The translations under genes and the position numbers were made by a program. This document shows, one piece after another, positions 32,940 through 35,892 of a DNA stretch of 35,892 nt (position 1 is its first letter; each line of letters opens with the position of its first letter). The notes under the pieces were generated by a model. The model saw nothing but the letters and a program-made list of their open reading frames with translations, made no database searches and was not told the origin of the DNA. The DNA is from an uncultured Erysipelotrichaceae bacterium (GTDB lineage Bacteria; Bacillota_I; Bacilli_A; RFN20; CAG-826), in contig CACZZG010000012.1 of assembly GCA_902785645.1 (NCBI GenBank), forward strand, positions 1 to 35,892, written 5' to 3'.

Positions 32940-34563
32940 ATCCTCTTTTCTTAATCACTTTATAAATACGATCAATATATTCGTCACATTCTTGTAAGGT
33001 TGGACATTCAAGCATAATACGAACGACTGGCTCAGTGCCTGATTGTCTTAATAAAGCACGGCCATTATCGCCAATCTCATCGTTGACTTCTTTAAATTTG
33101 GCTTGAACTTGTTCATCAGCAACAACCGCAGCTTTGTTCGTTACACGAACATTTTTAAGTTTTTGCGGTAATAATTTGACTGGTGAAACAAGCTTTGCCA
33201 ATGATTGCTTGGTATCAAGCATTTCTTCCACAACCATAATTGCAGTTAAAACACCATCGCCTGTTGTGGCGTATTTCTTAATGATGATGTGACCGGATTG
33301 TTCGCCGCCAAGTGAATAACCATCACTTTGCATCTTTTCAAAGACGAATCTATCACCAACTTTGGTTTGAACATTATTGATTCCAATATTCTTTAAGGCT
33401 TTAGTTAAGCCAGAGTTAGACATAATCGTGGTCACTAAAGTGTTGTTATCAAGTGCGCCTTCTCTTTTGAGTTTATTGGCTAATAAATACATAATCTTAT
33501 CACCATCGACTACTTTACCGGTGTTATCGACAGCTAAACATCTATCGGCGTCACCATCAAAAGCAAAGCCAACATCTAAATTGTTTTCTTTGACATATTT
33601 ACATAAGTTTTCAATATGTGTACTACCAGCATCAACGTTGATATTTAAACCATTTGGTTGATTATTAATGATGTATGTTTGTGCGCCTAAAGCGTCAAAG
33701 ACGCTCTTAGCGATCATCCATGAAGCACCGTTCGCGGTGTCTAATCCAATCTTTAAATTCTTCATTGAATGTCTGGCTAGAGAGATCAAGTAACCAATAT
33801 ATCTATTTCTTCCGGAAGAATAATCATTGATGGTTCCGACATTTTCTCTAGAGGCAAATGGTAAATCTTTACCATCAACTTCTAATTTCTTTAAATCTCC
33901 ATCAATGTATGCCTCAGCAAGAACCGCCACTTCATCCTCTAACTTTTCGCCGTTAGAGTTAATGACTTTAATACCATTGTCATAGAATGGGTTATGACTT
34001 GCGGTAATCATCACACCACAGTCAAAACCATCTTGTCTAACGATATAGCTAACACTTGGTGTGGTTGTGACATGTAACAATTCCACGTCTGCACCAGAAG
34101 AAGCTAGTCCAGCAGCGACTGCGTATTCAAACATATAAGATGATCTTCTTGTGTCTTTACCTATGACCACTCTTGGACGGTAACCAGGTTTTTGCATTGT
34201 ATATTTAGGATTTGAATAGAACCAGCCTAAAAATCTACCGATTTTATAAGCGTGATCGCATGTCAAAACGATATTTGATTCTCCTCTAAATCCATCTGTA
34301 CCAAAATATTTGGTTTTGATGTCTTCTCCGATTGACATTTTGAGTTTCTTGCCACGATGAATAACAACTTTATCATTGATCATTTCATCGGCGCTAATCT
34401 TAAAAATTTCGCATAATTGTTTAATGTTATCGATGTTTGGCAAAGTTTCATCATTTTCCCATTTGGATAGAGATTGACGGGAAATTTCCATCATTTTTGC
34501 TAAATCATCTTGAGATAAATTATTTACAACACGTAAATGGTATATTTTTTCTCCAATAGTCAT
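32926..34563 (-). CDS. glmM: Phosphoglucosamine mutase with N-terminal HTH domain
   Basis: GlmM converts glucosamine-6-phosphate to glucosamine-1-phosphate for cell-wall precursors. Residues about 84-545 give the full enzyme: KYFGTDGFRG, the phosphoserine loop TASHNPFYDNG (187-197), metal loop FDGDADRC, GGEQSGH and the phosphate site RQSGTEPVVRI. Residues 1-60 form a XRE-type helix-turn-helix (LSQDDLAKMMEISRQSLSKWEN), which normal GlmM lacks. The internal Met76 has no ribosome-binding site, so a separate GlmM start is unlikely. The ATG at 34563 follows AAGGAA at a long distance. The fusion may let the enzyme sense sugar phosphate and control transcription, which is inference. Confidence 0.9.
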   Translation of the reverse strand: MTIGEKIYHLRVVNNLSQDDLAKMMEISRQSLSKWENDETLPNIDNIKQLCEIFKISADEMINDKVVIHRGKKLKMSIGEDIKTKYFGTDGFRGESNIVLTCDHAYKIGRFLGWFYSNPKYTMQKPGYRPRVVIGKDTRRSSYMFEYAVAAGLASSGADVELLHVTTTPSVSYIVRQDGFDCGVMITASHNPFYDNGIKVINSNGEKLEDEVAVLAEAYIDGDLKKLEVDGKDLPFASRENVGTINDYSSGRNRYIGYLISLARHSMKNLKIGLDTANGASWMIAKSVFDALGAQTYIINNQPNGLNINVDAGSTHIENLCKYVKENNLDVGFAFDGDADRCLAVDNTGKVVDGDKIMYLLANKLKREGALDNNTLVTTIMSNSGLTKALKNIGINNVQTKVGDRFVFEKMQSDGYSLGGEQSGHIIIKKYATTGDGVLTAIMVVEEMLDTKQSLAKLVSPVKLLPQKLKNVRVTNKAAVVADEQVQAKFKEVNDEIGDNGRALLRQSGTEPVVRIMLECPTLQECDEYIDRIYKVIKKRGYVCE

Positions 34564-34762
34564 AATAAATACCAATTCCTTTTCTTTCTAAATATAAAAC
34601 TCTGTAAAAATAAATACAATATGAAATGTAAACTTTACTTTACTTATACTTTTAAAATACCACTATTACGTAGTAAATGTATGTTTGGTACTTTATGACA
34701 TTTTATTTACAAGTTGCATTTTTATATTAAAATAAAATTGATTTTGATAAGATAATATTGTT

Positions 34763-35146
34763 ATGTATAACAAGAAAGAATCTGTTGAAGACTACTTAGA
34801 AAAAATTTTGATGCTCAAAGAACAGCAAGAAAATATTCGTGCGATTGATTTGGCGGCGTTTATGTCTTTTTCTAAACCCAGCATTTCTATTGCGTTAAAG
34901 AAACTTAAAAACTATGGCTATGTCACCGTGGATGAAGAAGATGGTTACATCAATCTCACCGAAGAAGGAGAGAGAATTGCTCGTTCCACTTATGAAAGAC
35001 ATAAAGTTTTATCTTCCGTTCTCATACACATTGGTGTTAGCGAAGAAACGGCGATGGAAGATGCGTGCGCCATGGAACACATTATCTCTGAAGAGACATT
35101 CGAAAAACTGAAAAAGGTATATATGAGAGATATTAAAAAAGACTGA
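34763..35146 (+). CDS. DtxR/MntR-family metal-dependent regulator
   Basis: The 127-residue protein has the N-terminal winged helix (residues 1-65) and the dimer/metal domain. Metal-site residues look like a mixture: Asp10 and Glu13 as in MntR, and Cys102, Glu105 and His106 (ACAMEHIIS) as in DtxR. His80 is kept. It lacks the C-terminal SH3 domain, as does MntR. It is transcribed divergently from glmM. The feo operators in this window are its most obvious candidate targets. Iron or manganese specificity cannot be settled here. Confidence 0.85.
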   Translation: MYNKKESVEDYLEKILMLKEQQENIRAIDLAAFMSFSKPSISIALKKLKNYGYVTVDEEDGYINLTEEGERIARSTYERHKVLSSVLIHIGVSEETAMEDACAMEHIISEETFEKLKKVYMRDIKKD

Positions 35147-35160
35147 TTATCAGTCTTTTA
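35137..35160. terminator. Bidirectional terminator
   Basis: GACTGA-TTA-TCAGTC, flanked by A- and T-runs, overlaps the regulator's stop codon and ends both convergent genes. Confidence 0.85.
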
Positions 35161-35892
35161 TTTTCTTTTTAGGAATAATTAGCAACATGCTTGTTGTTTT
35201 AATATATTCTTCAATATTGGGTTTATAACTTTTCATGTGCTTTTCTTCCATCGGGATGGAAATGAACAAGAACATCAATAGATTGATAATCGCTCCAGAC
35301 AAGAAATACCAGTAGGAAATATGTCCAATCACTAATACAAATGCCGCGCCAAACCAAATTAATATTTCGCCTAAATAGTTAGGATGTCTGGAATAATTCC
35401 ATAAACCAAAATTAATAACTTCTGATTTATCGGTTCTTATCTTAATAAATTCTTTCATTTGTAAATCAGAAATTAATTCGAGATATGTTCCTAATATAAT
35501 TACCACTGAACCAATAATATCTAATAAAGAATATGAATCAGTGGGTAACGAAGCATAGACGAATAATGGCAAAGAAGCAGAATAAACCACTAAAGTGGGA
35601 AACATGCAAATCCCAAATAAATTAACTAATTGGAATAGCTTTCCGCTTTTCTCCTTAAGCATCTTATATCTCCAGTCAACATAAGATAAATCATGGAAAC
35701 CTTTAATAAAATTAACTGTTAGTCTCACGGAATATAAAAGGATAGCGAATAAAGGAAGCAATGTATAAATGTTAAAGTGATTGAAATATATGATTGTTCC
35801 TAAATATAAGAAGAATGTCTGTAATGACCAATACGGATCATACATAGATGGGGTTTTAAATAAAACACCCATGAGCCACACAAATATAGTTG
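35150..35892 (-). CDS. DUF1295 membrane protein, 5' end outside window
   Basis: This protein belongs to the DUF1295 group, related to steroid 5-alpha-reductases and isoprenylcysteine methyltransferases. About six hydrophobic helices are visible. The family signature YSRHPNYLGEILIWFG is followed by the late MEEKHMKSY-x-EEYIKTTSMLLIIP segment, both of which bind cofactor in relatives. The frame is open to the edge at 35892 with no stop, and the visible part starts near the YDPYWSL element that normally comes after an N-terminal helix. So the true start lies outside, perhaps 20-40 residues upstream. The substrate is unknown; a lipid reductase or methyltransferase role is likely. Confidence 0.82.
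   Translation of the reverse strand, partial: TIFVWLMGVLFKTPSMYDPYWSLQTFFLYLGTIIYFNHFNIYTLLPLFAILLYSVRLTVNFIKGFHDLSYVDWRYKMLKEKSGKLFQLVNLFGICMFPTLVVYSASLPLFVYASLPTDSYSLLDIIGSVVIILGTYLELISDLQMKEFIKIRTDKSEVINFGLWNYSRHPNYLGEILIWFGAAFVLVIGHISYWYFLSGAIINLLMFLFISIPMEEKHMKSYKPNIEEYIKTTSMLLIIPKKKIKD

Noticed and set aside
1-35892. Mycoplasma-type code with TGA as tryptophan
   Set aside because: TGA ends several complete genes in frame with conserved C-termini, and tryptophan codons are TGG.
1-35892. CRISPR array, prophage or insertion sequence
   Set aside because: No spaced direct repeats, integrase, transposase or terminal inverted repeats are visible.

Overview
The window comes from a low-GC Gram-positive bacterium that uses the standard code: TGA ends several genes (surE, the NUDIX gene, the DtxR-family gene) and tryptophan is TGG. 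Strong Shine-Dalgarno sites, lipoprotein signals and U-tract hairpin terminators fit Bacillota. A PotA enlarged by an insertion, as in Mollicutes, small anaerobe-type operons and a FeoAAB iron importer suggest a gut-type relative of the Erysipelotrichia/Acholeplasma/RF39 side of Bacilli. That placement is inference. Almost everything is on the minus strand. The plus-strand genes are a second hypB, a fatty-acid-isomerase-like flavoprotein, a thioredoxin-fold lipoprotein, mscL and a DtxR-type regulator.

Layout. 1-1,510: initiator tRNA, rpsU, deoC and rpmF. 1,512-4,701: a translationally coupled operon of a zinc-ribbon membrane protein, rsmE, an unknown protein and mtaB. 4,804-9,445: hypB, a 965-residue iron-sulfur/FAD oxidoreductase and hypA, with a second hypB transcribed divergently; no hydrogenase gene is present. 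9,533-13,155: a homologue of the Cutibacterium polyunsaturated fatty acid isomerase, a YunG-like/EEP-phosphatase fusion, and free-methionine-sulfoxide reductase. 13,207-13,854: seven tRNA genes (Cys, Arg, Pro, Ala, Met, Ile2-type, Ser in transcription order) behind one strong promoter. 13,926-19,026: potABCD preceded by a roughly 330-nt structured RNA with its own promoter and a terminator hairpin just before the potA ribosome-binding site. 19,228-22,749: lipoprotein, adenosine deaminase plus metallo-hydrolase, and mscL. 22,845-26,953: fba, then feoA-feoA-feoB-FeoB-associated protein under two palindromic operators. 27,002-31,395: a NUDIX-surE pair, and a Fic protein with an EF-G paralogue in one operon. 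31,535-34,563: glmM fused to an HTH domain, a GlmU-like acetyltransferase and nagB. 34,763-end: DtxR-family regulator and a truncated DUF1295 membrane protein.

How the genes fit together. NagB, GlmM and the acetyltransferase could carry fructose-6-phosphate to GlcNAc-1-phosphate. The DtxR-like protein is a candidate regulator of the feo operators. Fic may act on its operon partner, the EF-G-like GTPase. HypA/HypB are presumably metallochaperones for a nickel enzyme elsewhere or for the linked oxidoreductase locus. The best candidates for something undescribed are the structured RNA upstream of potA, the HypAB-oxidoreductase island, the HTH-GlmM fusion, the YunG-EEP fusion and the Fic/EF-G-like pair.
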